In this document: positions 1 to 8,768 of the stretch, piece by piece
How the letters are laid out: every line of letters starts with the position of its first letter
How positions within the stretch are numbered: the first letter of the stretch is position 1
NCBI RefSeq assembly: GCF_028736155.1
Contig: NZ_CP117879.1
Span: forward strand, 3,348,001-3,412,000
Reading direction: 5' to 3'
Source: Flavobacterium sp. KACC 22763
GTDB taxonomy: Bacteria; Bacteroidota; Bacteroidia; Flavobacteriales; Flavobacteriaceae
DNA: 64,000 nucleotides
Notes under the pieces: model-generated
Told to the model about the DNA's origin: nothing
What the model saw: the letters and a program-made list of their open reading frames with translations, nothing else
Databases searched by the model: none
Made by a program: the position numbers and the translations under genes

Positions 1-1379
1 TTTGGCGCAGAATCATCCAGAATTCTTTTAGCACTAGATCCTGTAATTTTTGAAATAGCCAAATTAAGCAAAGGCTCTGAAGTTTCTCCTAAAACACCAT
101 AAGTGCTTACTTTCTCGTACTGTTGATATGTTGGCTGTAATCCTTGAGTATAATCTCCAAAACCGGCAGAGTTTGAAATTTTAAAAACCAAAGGCTGCAT
201 TGCATATTTATGATTTGGATTGATTCCTTTTTTAGTAAACAAAGTTTCAGAATCATAAATCGTATACGAACCAACATTTTTACCTGTTGTAGTTTCTCCA
301 ATCTGAACTACATTGATATAAGGTTTTAACCCGTTTACAACCAATTCGCTCGCAGATGCTGTACTCGCAGTTGTAATAATATAGACTGTGCTTAAATTTA
401 AACTGTTTAATGCCTTTCCATCAATATTATTCACAAATCTGTAATTTAAACTTTCTAAATCTTCGGCAGTCATGTCTTTCATCCACTTAGCATTAAATTG
501 CGTTTTTGCAAAAATCTGAGTATCAAACTGTCCTGTGATCATACTAGAAAGTCTAATTGCAGATGCAACAGATCCTCCTCCATTGTATCGAAGATCTAAA
601 ACTAAATCTGTTATACCTTGCGATTTCAATTCGCCAAAAGCCAGATTCAATTTATCATCATATCCTGGGTAAAAACCATTATACATTAAATAACCAATTT
701 TATGACTTCCAGAAGCAATCACTTTATTAATCAAAATTGGATTTTCTTCTAAGACAGTTTTAGTTAAAGCAACTGATTTTCCGTTTAGAACATAACTTGT
801 TCCATTATAATCTGCCAAATCTAAAGTATAGCTATCCTGATTTAACAACAGCTGCTGATAATTAGAAACCGTAAGTTTTGTTCCGTTTACACTAGTAAAC
901 AGATCACCACGTTTAATTGCTTTTGTAGAGGCATCAGAGTTTGGTATAATGTATCGTACAAAACCCACCACGTCATTTGATCCTGCTGCAACGCGACTCA
1001 ATCTGAAATCGACACCATTATTTTTTGTAACACCACTTAATTCCTGTTCTAAAACAGTATAATCGTTAACAATCCAGCTGAAACGATCAATCGCATCTCC
1101 GTTTGGATATTTACTCACTGGCTTGTTCAATAAATCTTGAAACAAATCTTCAGGTTGATTGTACCCTCTCAAAAACTGATCGAAATCTGGTTGTAAATTA
1201 CGGCCATCAGCTAGATTTGGAACATCTTGCTGCCATAAGTAAACTTCATTTAATCCTCTCCAGATAAAATTATTAATCTGTAGATCTGCTGGAGCTGCAA
1301 CATCATCCTGATCTTCGCAAGACTGTAAAGAAAATGCGAATAAAAATAGAAAAAGAACGCTCTTAAAATTTGTTTTCAT
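1..1379 (-). CDS. S41 family peptidase, lipoprotein (C-terminus cut by window start)
   Basis: The reverse frame is open from an ATG at 1379 to the window edge, giving about 459 residues without a stop, so the C-terminal end lies outside. The N-terminus is a lipoprotein signal ending in LQSC with the lipidated Cys at residue 21. A PDZ-like middle part is followed by the C-terminal processing peptidase fold: the nucleophile Ser sits in STASASEL (bases about 338-378) and a Lys follows in TTTGKNVG, which fits the Ser/Lys dyad of family S41. It is probably anchored in the envelope and cleaves unfolded or C-terminally tagged exported proteins; its substrate cannot be read from sequence. It is divergent from the sigma-factor operon starting at 1546. 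Fold assignment is firm, role is inferred. Confidence 0.9.
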   Translation of the reverse strand, partial: MKTNFKSVLFLFLFAFSLQSCEDQDDVAAPADLQINNFIWRGLNEVYLWQQDVPNLADGRNLQPDFDQFLRGYNQPEDLFQDLLNKPVSKYPNGDAIDRFSWIVNDYTVLEQELSGVTKNNGVDFRLSRVAAGSNDVVGFVRYIIPNSDASTKAIKRGDLFTSVNGTKLTVSNYQQLLLNQDSYTLDLADYNGTSYVLNGKSVALTKTVLEENPILINKVIASGSHKIGYLMYNGFYPGYDDKLNLAFGELKSQGITDLVLDLRYNGGGSVASAIRLSSMITGQFDTQIFAKTQFNAKWMKDMTAEDLESLNYRFVNNIDGKALNSLNLSTVYIITTASTASASELVVNGLKPYINVVQIGETTTGKNVGSYTIYDSETLFTKKGINPNHKYAMQPLVFKISNSAGFGDYTQGLQPTYQQYEKVSTYGVLGETSEPLLNLAISKITGSSAKRILDDSAP

Positions 1380-1545
1380 ATCATTTCGGTATCTTAGTAG
1401 TATTACTGTAAAAGTAGCATCTTTAATTTTAGCTACGTTAAAAAGCAGTATTTTTTTACGTGAAAAAAATATTTTAATTTTTCTTGTAACAAATATAATT
1501 GTGCCTCGTCTTGAATATATAAGCTAACGATTAACCATCAGATTA

Positions 1546-2055
1546 ATGAACCAAGTTGTATTTATAGAATTAATAAATCCTTTCAAAGACAAAGTTTTTC
1601 GTCTGGCAAAAAGATTGCTTACCAGCACTGAAGAAGCAGAAGATGCAACTCAGGAAGTAATGGTAAAATTATGGAACAAAAAAGATAATCTGCAAAGCTA
1701 CAATAGCGTCGAAGCATTGGCCATGACAATGACAAAAAATTATTGTCTGGACCAGCTAAAATCTAAAAGAGCCAGTAATCTTCAGATTGTCCATAATAAT
1801 TTTACCGATCGGCAGCCGCAATTGGATAAAAAATTAGAAGACCAAGACAGTTTAGAATGGGTCGAAAAAATTATAAACGAAATGCCCGAACAAATGCAAC
1901 TATTAATTCAGCTTCGGGATGTTGAACAATATGAATTTGAAGAAATAGCCAAAATCGTAAACATGAACGAAACCGCAATACGAGTGGCACTTTCTAGAGC
2001 GAGAAAAAAAATTAGAGAATCAATGACAAATACACACCTTTATGGAACTAAATAA
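1546..2055 (+). CDS. ECF-type RNA polymerase sigma-70 factor
   Basis: This 169-residue protein has the two-domain layout of a group 4 sigma factor. Region 2 covers about residues 10-75 (EEAEDATQEVMVKLW, which binds the -10 element and core polymerase). Region 4 is the helix-turn-helix at about 115-160 (FEEIAKIVNMNETAIRVAL). There is no signal peptide or extra domain. The stop codon lies inside the next gene, which starts 14 bases earlier at 2042, a coupling typical of sigma / anti-sigma pairs. The downstream genes encode DUF4252 proteins, so the regulon probably concerns the cell envelope. The trigger is unknown. The family call is secure. Confidence 0.95.
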   Translation: MNQVVFIELINPFKDKVFRLAKRLLTSTEEAEDATQEVMVKLWNKKDNLQSYNSVEALAMTMTKNYCLDQLKSKRASNLQIVHNNFTDRQPQLDKKLEDQDSLEWVEKIINEMPEQMQLLIQLRDVEQYEFEEIAKIVNMNETAIRVALSRARKKIRESMTNTHLYGTK

Positions 2056-2503
2056 AATAGAAGAGATATTAGAAAAATACTTTCAGGGAGAAACTTCTAT
2101 TGCTGAAGAAAATCAATTAAAAGAATACTTTTCTTCATCAAATGTTGCGCAGCATTTGGAGCAGTACAAACCTATGTTTGGCTATTTCTCTCAAGCAAAA
2201 GAACAAAAATCGACGTATGAGATTCCACTACAAACTAAGAAACGAAACGTGGCGTGGTTATCGATTGCAGCTTCTGCTGTTGTTTTGCTGGGAATCGGGA
2301 CTTACTTTTTTGTTAGCGAAAAAAATGACACCACTGCGGTAGCTTCGCAAACAGAATTAGGAACTTACGATGATCCCGAAGAAGCCTTAAAAGCAACTCA
2401 AAAAGCTTTGGCTTTATTATCAAACAATGTTAATGTAGGTATTGAAAGTGTACAGTACATTAAAGAATACGAACAATCAAAAAACAAAATTTTTAAACAG
2501 TAA
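2042..2503 (+). CDS. single-pass membrane protein, probable anti-sigma factor
   Basis: This protein has 153 residues, with an acidic helical N-terminal part (1-60), one transmembrane helix at about 70-91 and a short periplasmic tail of about 60 residues. I see no ZAS zinc motif (HxxxCxxC). Position and topology are those of an anti-sigma factor: it overlaps the sigma gene by 14 bases, so translation is probably coupled, and its cytoplasmic N-terminus could hold the sigma factor at the membrane. The N-terminal pattern (EEILEKYFQGETSIAEENQL) resembles the start of Bacteroidota anti-sigma proteins. Function is inferred from context; the periplasmic tail would be the sensing or cleavage part. Confidence 0.75.
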   Translation: MELNKIEEILEKYFQGETSIAEENQLKEYFSSSNVAQHLEQYKPMFGYFSQAKEQKSTYEIPLQTKKRNVAWLSIAASAVVLLGIGTYFFVSEKNDTTAVASQTELGTYDDPEEALKATQKALALLSNNVNVGIESVQYIKEYEQSKNKIFKQ

Positions 2504-2518
2504 TTAAACAAAATAATC

Positions 2519-3046
2519 ATGAGAAATTTCATTATAACTTTAGTCTTCGCATTCGTTTCGACCACTTTTTATGCACAAAGTGCTTTTGACAAATTTGATG
2601 GTCAGGATGACGTAACCTCAGTAATCGTAAACAAAAAAATGTTCGATTTAATGAGCAAAGTAAAAACTGACACTTCTGATAAAGAAACACAGCAATATAT
2701 TGCTCTGATCAAAAAACTGGATTACTTAAAAGTGTTTACCACTAAAAATCCAAAAATCGAGGCAGACATGAAAGCAACTGCTGATAAGTATGTAAAAACT
2801 GCCGGTCTTGAAGAATTAATGCGAGTGAATGATGGTGGAAAAAATGTGAGAATAATGGTAAAATCTGGCGCTACAGACACACAAATAAAAGAACTTTTAA
2901 TGTATGTTGACGGTGCAAAAAATGACGAAACCGTTTTACTATCTTTAACTGGTAATTTTGATCTAAACGAAATCTCAGTATTAACAGATAAAATGCAGCT
3001 TCCTGGCGGTTCAGACTTAAAGAAAGCTTCTAAAGGCAAAAAATAA
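2519..3046 (+). CDS. DUF4252 domain-containing exported protein
   Basis: The protein has 175 residues with a signal peptide ending FYAQ at residue 20. The remainder matches the DUF4252 pattern I know from Bacteroidota: a conserved start (DKFDGQDDVTSVIVNKKMF), a lysine-rich middle and a closing segment where GNFDLNEISVLTDKM is typical. It lies 15 bases after the anti-sigma-like gene and 2 bases before a second DUF4252 gene, so it is part of the same operon. No catalytic motif is visible. The family is often encoded next to ECF sigma factors, which suggests a stress-linked envelope role, but no biochemical function is established that I can name. Confidence 0.85.
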   Translation: MRNFIITLVFAFVSTTFYAQSAFDKFDGQDDVTSVIVNKKMFDLMSKVKTDTSDKETQQYIALIKKLDYLKVFTTKNPKIEADMKATADKYVKTAGLEELMRVNDGGKNVRIMVKSGATDTQIKELLMYVDGAKNDETVLLSLTGNFDLNEISVLTDKMQLPGGSDLKKASKGKK

Positions 3047-3048
3047 AA

Positions 3049-3588
3049 ATGAAAAAAAGTATCTTCATCTTAGCACTTACAGCTCTTCTAACTTTAGGGA
3101 GCTGTAATTCTGAACCTTCACTCCAAAAGTATTTTGTTGAGAATTCAGAGAAAAAAGATTTTATTTCTTTAGATATTTCACCAAACATTTTAAATGTTGA
3201 TCCAACAAAATTATCGACAGAGCAAAACGAAGCTTTAAACTCGTTTGATAAAATGAACATTCTGGCTTTTAAAGCAGATCAAAGCAATCAAACTCAGTTT
3301 GAGACAGAAAGAGCAAAAGTAAAAACCATATTAAAAGATCCGAAATATCAAGAATTAATGAAATTTGGCTCTGGAAAAGATGGTGCATCTGTTAGCTACG
3401 TTGGAAGTGACGACAACATCAAAGAGTTTGTCATTTTTGCCAACAGAAAAGAAACCGGATTTGCAGTAGTTCGTGTGTTAGGAGAAGATATGAATCCGAA
3501 TAATATTATGACTTTAATGTCTGTTTTACAAAAATCTAAAATAGATATGGAGCAATTAAAACCTTTGGAACAATTGCTTAAAAAATAA
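3049..3588 (+). CDS. DUF4252 domain-containing lipoprotein
   Basis: This is the second DUF4252 protein of the operon, with 179 residues. The signal peptide ends in TLGSC, so Cys19 should be lipidated. It is a distant paralogue of the preceding gene with the same overall length and the same layout: a stretch of mixed beta and helix after residue 30, a glycine-rich GSGKDGASVSYVGSDD turn, and a closing helix. The pair therefore makes one soluble and one lipid-anchored version of the same domain. The gene ends 24 bases before an intrinsic terminator (3612-3643), which closes the sigma operon. Function is unknown. Confidence 0.85.
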   Translation: MKKSIFILALTALLTLGSCNSEPSLQKYFVENSEKKDFISLDISPNILNVDPTKLSTEQNEALNSFDKMNILAFKADQSNQTQFETERAKVKTILKDPKYQELMKFGSGKDGASVSYVGSDDNIKEFVIFANRKETGFAVVRVLGEDMNPNNIMTLMSVLQKSKIDMEQLKPLEQLLKK

Positions 3589-3611
3589 AATACATCTTAC
3601 TTTTTACATCA

Positions 3612-3643
3612 AGAAAAGCTCCAATTAGGGAGCTTTTTCTTTT
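3612..3643 (+). terminator. intrinsic terminator of the sigma/DUF4252 operon
   Basis: AAAAGCTCC (3614-3622) pairs with GGAGCTTTT (3629-3637) across a 6-base loop and is followed by a T-rich run. The same stem core recurs after the next two genes. Confidence 0.9.
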
Positions 3644-3687
3644 ATATATTTGAAAGATTTAACTGAATAAAACGACATATTTTTATT

Positions 3688-3716
3688 TTGTTCTGAATCT
3701 AATTTAATTATATTTG
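3688..3716 (+). promoter_or_regulatory. predicted housekeeping promoter for the YiaA-like gene
   Basis: TTG at 3688-3690, then 18 bases, then TATATTTG at 3709-3716. This fits the Flavobacterium consensus TTG-N17..23-TAnnTTTG. The start codon follows 22 bases later. Confidence 0.7.
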
Positions 3717-3738
3717 CTTCTTACCAAAATACTAAATT

Positions 3739-4137
3739 ATGATACAAAAAACATCAAATGCCTTTATCGCGGCATCTTGGGTTGCACTTGGAGCAGGAAC
3801 AGTTGGCTTTATTGTTGGACTTGCCAGAGCTGAAATGCTTCTAAACGAAAAAGGATATTATTTCACTGTTTTAATGTTCGGGCTTTTTGCTGTTGTCTCA
3901 TTACAAAAAAGCGTAAGAGACCGATTAGAAAAACTTCCTGTTACTGATATTTACTATGGAATCTGCTGGTTTGGAACATTACTATCAATCGTTCTTTTAG
4001 TTGTTGGATTATGGAATGCAACAATTTTACCAAGCGAAAAAGGATTTTATGCCTTTGCTTTTCTATTAGCATTATTTGGCGCTATTTCTGTTCAGAAAAA
4101 TACTAGAGATAATATGAACTTTAGTCAAAGTGAATAA
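3739..4137 (+). CDS. YiaA/YiaB family inner-membrane protein
   Basis: The protein has 132 residues with four predicted transmembrane helices arranged as two repeats of a two-helix unit. The repeat is visible in the sequence: LLNEKGYYFTVLMFGLFAVV with a following VQK/LQK-V-RD motif in the first half, and LPSEKGFYAFAFLLALFGAI with VQKNTRD in the second. This is the signature of the YiaAB two-helix family. It has its own promoter and terminator, so it is a single-gene unit. The family's cellular role is not established; it is a small integral membrane protein of the cytoplasmic membrane. Confidence 0.88.
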   Translation: MIQKTSNAFIAASWVALGAGTVGFIVGLARAEMLLNEKGYYFTVLMFGLFAVVSLQKSVRDRLEKLPVTDIYYGICWFGTLLSIVLLVVGLWNATILPSEKGFYAFAFLLALFGAISVQKNTRDNMNFSQSE

Positions 4138-4156
4138 ACATAAAACAGATTAAAAT

Positions 4157-4191
4157 AAAAAAAGCTCCAATCTTCAATGGAGCTTTTTTTA
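4157..4191 (+). terminator. intrinsic terminator after the YiaA-like gene
   Basis: AAAAAAGCTCCA (4158-4169) pairs with TGGAGCTTTTTT (4178-4189), with an 8-base loop and a T run. Confidence 0.92.
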
Positions 4192-4328
4192 TGCAAATTT
4201 TCAACTTTACAATTAAAAACAACCTCATTTTAAATTAAACAAAACTATCTCTAAAATATATTTTCCTACAAAAAAGAATAATTTACTCACTTAAAAGTAT
4301 ATCTTTGATAAAATCCTAAATATACTAT

Positions 4329-5372
4329 ATGAAAAAAATTTTACTCTTTACATTATTATCAACATTTGGCATAAATGCTCAAACTCCTACAGATTACGTA
4401 AGCGGATTTAATACTCCAAGCGGAATTGCATTTGATGCTTCTGGAAATTTATATGTTGCAGATTTCTATACATATAAAGTTACTAAAGTAACGCCAACTC
4501 TAACGCAAAGCACTTTTGCAACAGTCAATGGAAACGTCCAACAAATTACTTTTGATTCAACTGGTAATCTTTGGCTTGCTGGATCTGGCTTCATTCAAGG
4601 TCTCGAAAAAATCACACCTGCCGGTGTAGTTACTGCTTATGCTGGCAGCAATAGCCCATACGGAATTGCTATCGATGCTTCTGGAAATGTTTTTTATTCA
4701 GAATTGAATGGAGACATTAAAAAAAGAACTACAGCTGGAGTAACATCAACTTTTGCTACAGGTATCACTCAGCCTAATGGTTTAGCATTTGATAAATCAG
4801 GTAATTTGCTTGTTGCAGATAAATTAGATGGCGTCGTAAAAAAGATAACTCCTACAGGAGTAGTATCAACACTAATTTCAGGAATGAGTAACCCAACCAA
4901 TCTAGTTGTTGCACCAAATGGTGATTTATACATTTCTACAGGTTCACAGAATAGAATTTTCCGTTTTCCTGCAGGTGCAGCCGATGGTGAACAAGAACTA
5001 TTTATCAGATTTAATACTAACTATGACACTCCTGCTCAAATGGCAATTTACAACGGAGCACTATATGTTAGCACCAGTTCTAGCACTAAAAAGGTTATAA
5101 AAATAACATCTCCAACTTTAGGATTAAGTGAAATTAAAAAGCCTACAAACAGCCTTGCAATATATCCAAACCCAACAACAGATTTTGTACACATTGAAAA
5201 TGGCAGTGACGTTACAATTGAAACTATTGACTTGTATGATGTATCAGGAAGAAACGTTAAAAGCTACAAATCTTCAGATATAAAAGACAATGTTATTTCT
5301 GTGTCGAATGTAGTTCCAGGAAACTATATTCTAAAAATAAATAATACATCTAAAAAGATTATTGTAAAGTAA
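4329..5372 (+). CDS. secreted NHL/SMP-30-like beta-propeller protein with T9SS sorting domain
   Basis: This 347-residue protein has a signal peptide (residues 1-18, ending INAQ). Residues about 25-255 hold five or six repeats built around a GIAFDASGNLYVAD-like unit (also GIAIDASGNVFYSE and GLAFDKSGNLLVAD), each one blade of a propeller of the NHL / virginiamycin-lyase type. The last 75 residues carry a type A Por secretion domain: IYPNPTTDFV, then YDVSGR, then GNYILKI and a final KKIIVK. The protein should therefore cross the outer membrane by type IX secretion and be surface-attached or released. No enzyme active site is evident. A TATCTTTG element at 4300-4307 may be its -10 box. A strong terminator follows. 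Confidence 0.88.
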   Translation: MKKILLFTLLSTFGINAQTPTDYVSGFNTPSGIAFDASGNLYVADFYTYKVTKVTPTLTQSTFATVNGNVQQITFDSTGNLWLAGSGFIQGLEKITPAGVVTAYAGSNSPYGIAIDASGNVFYSELNGDIKKRTTAGVTSTFATGITQPNGLAFDKSGNLLVADKLDGVVKKITPTGVVSTLISGMSNPTNLVVAPNGDLYISTGSQNRIFRFPAGAADGEQELFIRFNTNYDTPAQMAIYNGALYVSTSSSTKKVIKITSPTLGLSEIKKPTNSLAIYPNPTTDFVHIENGSDVTIETIDLYDVSGRNVKSYKSSDIKDNVISVSNVVPGNYILKINNTSKKIIVK

Positions 5373-5387
5373 TAAAACATTCTAACC

Positions 5388-5422
5388 AAAAAAAGCTCCA
5401 ATTTTCATTGGAGCTTTTTTTT
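5388..5422. terminator. bidirectional terminator between propeller gene and carB
   Basis: AAAGCTCCAAT (5392-5402) pairs perfectly with ATTGGAGCTTT (5407-5417), with a 4-base loop, an A run on the left and a T run on the right. It can therefore end both convergent transcripts. Confidence 0.93.
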
Positions 5423-5438
5423 ATAATAGAATTTGAGA

Positions 5439-8294
5439 TTATTTACTCAAATACATTTTTCTTCTAGAGTACAATTCGTAGAATTGATCATCTTTTAAGT
5501 CATCAATAAACAAGATGCTTTCTCCTGTCGATTTCATTTCTGGTCCTAACGCTTTGTTTACGTTCGGGAATTTGCTGAAAGAGAAAACTGGTTGTTTGAT
5601 TGCATATCCTTTTAATTGCGGGTTAAAATCAAAGTCAGTTACTTTATTGTGTCCTAACATTACTTTTGTAGCGTAGTTTACATAAGGCTCTCCGTAAGCT
5701 TTTGCAATAAACGGAACCGTTCTTGAAGCTCTTGGATTTGCCTCGATAATGTAAACTGTATCATCTTTAATCGCAAACTGGATATTGATTAATCCGACTG
5801 TTTTTAAAGCTCTCGCAATTTTATGTGTGTGATCTTTTATCTGTTGCATTACAAACTCTCCTAAGTTGAAAGGAGGCAATGTTGCGTTACTATCTCCAGA
5901 GTGAACTCCACAAGGCTCAATGTGCTCCATAATTCCGATGATGTAAACATTTCCGTCAGCATCACAGATGGCATCAGCTTCAGCTTCGATTGCTCCAGCT
6001 AAATAGTGATCTAGTAATAATTTATTTCCTGGAATTGCTTTCAGCAAATCGATAACGTGCTCTTCAAGTTCTTTTTTGTTGATTACAATTTTCATTCCTT
6101 GACCTCCTAATACATAAGAAGGACGAATTAAAAGTGGAAAATCTAAAGTATCAGCTAATTTCGAAGCTTCATCAGCCGTTTCAGCGATTCCGAATCTTGG
6201 GAAAGGAATATGCAATTCAGTCAATAAATCTGAGAATCTACCTCTGTCTTCTGCTAAGTCAAGTGCATCAAAACTAGTTCCGATGATTTTCACACCGTAT
6301 TTAGATAATTTATCTGCTAATTTAAGAGCTGTCTGACCTCCCAGCTGAACGATTACACCTTCTGGCTTTTCGTGTTGGATAATGTCATAAATATGCTCCC
6401 AGAAAACTGGCTCGAAGTATAATTTATCAGCAGTATCAAAGTCTGTAGAAACCGTTTCAGGATTACAGTTAATCATGATGGTTTCATAACCGCATTCTTT
6501 TGCCGCTAAAACTCCGTGTACACAAGAGTAATCAAACTCGATTCCTTGTCCGATTCTGTTTGGTCCAGAACCTAAAACGATTACTTTCTTTCTATCAGTA
6601 AGGATGCTTTCGTTATCTACATAACGCTCTCCGTTTGCTTTTTCGATTTCTGCCTCAAAAGTTGAGTAGTAGTAAGGTGTTTTAGCTTTAAACTCAGCCG
6701 CACAAGTATCTACTAATTTGAATACACGGTTGATGTTCATGTCCATACGTAAAGCGTGAACTTCACTTTCTAAACAGCTCATCATGTGCGCCAATTGTCT
6801 ATCTGCAAAACCTTTTTGTTTCGCCTCAAGCAATAATTCTTTTGGAAGATTTGAAACTTTGTAGTTTGAAATTTCTTTTTCTAAAATATAAAGTTCTTCA
6901 TATTGCTTCAAGAACCACATATCGATTCTTGTAATTTCGTGAATGGTGCTCAACGGAATTCCCATTGCAATTGCATCGTAGATTACAAAAACACGATCCC
7001 AACTTGCATAAGTTAGTTTCTCAATAATTTGCTCGTAATTTTTGTATCCTTTTCCATCAGCTCCTAAACCATTTCTCTTAATCTCTAAAGATTGAGTTGC
7101 TTTGTGAAGCGCTTCTTGGAAAGAACGTCCGATTCCCATAACCTCACCTACAGATTTCATCTGAAGACCTAAAGTTCTGTCAGATCCTTCAAATTTATCG
7201 AAGTTCCAACGTGGTATTTTTACAATTACATAATCTAAAGTTGGTTCGAAAAGAGCCGAAGTAGATTTTGTAATTTGGTTTTGCAATTCATCTAAGTTGT
7301 ATCCTAAAGCTAGTTTAGAAGCAATTTTTGCAATTGGATAACCTGTCGCTTTTGATGCTAAAGCAGAAGAACGAGATACACGAGGGTTGATCTCGATTGC
7401 TACGATATCTTCTTTTTCGTCTGGAGAAACTGCAAATTGTACGTTACATCCTCCAGCAAAATTTCCGATACTTCTCATCATTAAGATAGCGTAGTCACGT
7501 AATTTTTGGAAAGTTGTATCTGATAATGTCATCGCTGGCGCAACTGTAATCGAATCTCCAGTGTGGATTCCCATTGGATCCATATTTTCGATAGAACAGA
7601 TAATTACAACGTTGTCATTTTTATCTCTTAAAAGCTCCAATTCATATTCTTTCCATCCCATCAAAGCTTTATCAATTAAAACTTCGTGAATTGGAGAAGC
7701 TTCAAGTCCGCGAGTTAAAAGCTCATCAAAATCTTCTTTTTTGTAAACTACTGCTGCTCCAGTTCCTCCAAGTGTAAACGAAGGACGAATAACAAGCGGG
7801 AAACCAAACTCCTGAGCAATTTCTTTTCCTTCTAAGTAAGAAGTAGCCGTTTTTGCTGGTGCAGTTGGCACATTAATTTTTTCTAAAAGCTGTTTAAACT
7901 GCTCTCTGTCCTCAGTAATATTAATTGCGTTAACATCAACACCGATCAATCTTACTCCGAAATCCTGCCAGATTCCTTTTTCCTCAGCTTCCAAACACAA
8001 GTTCAATGCTGTTTGTCCTCCCATTGTTGGTAAAACTGCATCAATTTGCGGATGTTCCTTAAGAATTTCAATAATCGATTTTGTCGTTAAAGGTTTCAAA
8101 TAAATATGATCGGCCATAGATGGGTCGGTCATAATCGTCGCTGGATTCGAGTTAATCAAGATAACCTCAATTCCTTCTTCACGAATCGAGCGTGCAGATT
8201 GAGATCCCGCATAATCGAATTCGCAAGCTTGGCCAATAACAATAGGTCCTGAACCTATTATTAAAACTGATTTTATTGATGTGTCTTTAGGCAT
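5439..8294 (-). CDS. carB: carbamoyl-phosphate synthase large subunit, lacking the MGS allosteric domain
   Basis: This 951-residue enzyme makes carbamoyl phosphate from bicarbonate, ATP and ammonia delivered by CarA, for pyrimidine and arginine synthesis. Both ATP-grasp halves are present: the first opens with IGSGPIVIGQACEFDYAG at about residue 12, the second with LGSGPNRIGQGIEFDYSC at about 575, and each has its GGQTAL and EINPRxSRSSA or EANPRASRTVP metal-binding segment. The chain stops about 25 residues after the MKSTGE segment of the second half, whereas the classical enzyme continues for about 120 residues as the MGS domain that binds UMP and ornithine. carA is not in the window. Downstream regulation by effectors is therefore expected to differ. 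Identity is certain. Confidence 0.97.
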   Translation of the reverse strand: MPKDTSIKSVLIIGSGPIVIGQACEFDYAGSQSARSIREEGIEVILINSNPATIMTDPSMADHIYLKPLTTKSIIEILKEHPQIDAVLPTMGGQTALNLCLEAEEKGIWQDFGVRLIGVDVNAINITEDREQFKQLLEKINVPTAPAKTATSYLEGKEIAQEFGFPLVIRPSFTLGGTGAAVVYKKEDFDELLTRGLEASPIHEVLIDKALMGWKEYELELLRDKNDNVVIICSIENMDPMGIHTGDSITVAPAMTLSDTTFQKLRDYAILMMRSIGNFAGGCNVQFAVSPDEKEDIVAIEINPRVSRSSALASKATGYPIAKIASKLALGYNLDELQNQITKSTSALFEPTLDYVIVKIPRWNFDKFEGSDRTLGLQMKSVGEVMGIGRSFQEALHKATQSLEIKRNGLGADGKGYKNYEQIIEKLTYASWDRVFVIYDAIAMGIPLSTIHEITRIDMWFLKQYEELYILEKEISNYKVSNLPKELLLEAKQKGFADRQLAHMMSCLESEVHALRMDMNINRVFKLVDTCAAEFKAKTPYYYSTFEAEIEKANGERYVDNESILTDRKKVIVLGSGPNRIGQGIEFDYSCVHGVLAAKECGYETIMINCNPETVSTDFDTADKLYFEPVFWEHIYDIIQHEKPEGVIVQLGGQTALKLADKLSKYGVKIIGTSFDALDLAEDRGRFSDLLTELHIPFPRFGIAETADEASKLADTLDFPLLIRPSYVLGGQGMKIVINKKELEEHVIDLLKAIPGNKLLLDHYLAGAIEAEADAICDADGNVYIIGIMEHIEPCGVHSGDSNATLPPFNLGEFVMQQIKDHTHKIARALKTVGLINIQFAIKDDTVYIIEANPRASRTVPFIAKAYGEPYVNYATKVMLGHNKVTDFDFNPQLKGYAIKQPVFSFSKFPNVNKALGPEMKSTGESILFIDDLKDDQFYELYSRRKMYLSK

Positions 8295-8383
8295 TTTGTA
8301 TGTATTGTGTAGTTATTTACGTTTTAAAAACCTCCCTAGTGCATTATAAACTAGAAAGTTGGATAAAATTTTACCGAAAAGGT

Positions 8384-8419
8384 ATAAAAAAAGGCGATAC
8401 TAAAAAAGTAATCGCCTTA
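8384..8419 (-). terminator. intrinsic terminator of rpmH
   Basis: On the reverse strand AAGGCGAT-TAC pairs with GTATCGCCTT (right arm 8408-8418, left arm 8391-8400), followed by a run of seven U. Confidence 0.88.
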
Positions 8420-8437
8420 TGTATGTTTATACAAACA

Positions 8438-8599
8438 TTATTTTTTGTGTCTAGGCTCGCTAGAAACAGTTAATTTATGTCTTCCTTTTGCTCTTCTACG
8501 CGCTAGAACTTTTCTTCCATTCGCAGAAGCCATTCTGTCCATAAATCCGTGCTTATTTCTTCTTTTTCTTTTCGATGGTTGAAATGTTCTTTTGCTCAT
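8438..8599 (-). CDS. rpmH: 50S ribosomal protein L34
   Basis: This short gene encodes 53 residues and is complete. It begins [19 protein letters not shown] and continues through [19 protein letters not shown], the universal L34 signature; the C-terminal tail ([13 protein letters not shown]) is slightly longer than the 46 residues of E. coli L34, as usual in Bacteroidota. L34 is a small basic protein of the large ribosomal subunit that binds 23S rRNA. It lies alone on the reverse strand, with its own promoter (8675-8704) and terminator (8384-8419), so it is not co-transcribed with carB. Confidence 0.97.
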
Positions 8600-8674
8600 T
8601 GCTTTGTATCTTTAAAAATGGTATCTATTAACTCGTTTATTTGGTTTTGGATATCGTTGTTCAAAAACCGAGTG

Positions 8675-8704
8675 CAAATATACAAAGACTTTTTTTTCTG
8701 GCAA
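8675..8704 (-). promoter_or_regulatory. predicted promoter of rpmH
   Basis: Read on the reverse strand: TTG (8704-8702), 19 bases, TATATTTG (8682-8675). This is an exact match to the Flavobacterium consensus. The start codon lies about 75 bases downstream. Confidence 0.75.
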
Positions 8705-8768
8705 GCACTTTTATAAAAATATTTTTAATTCCTTTTACTATCTTTGCAATCACAAATTTACAATAATT

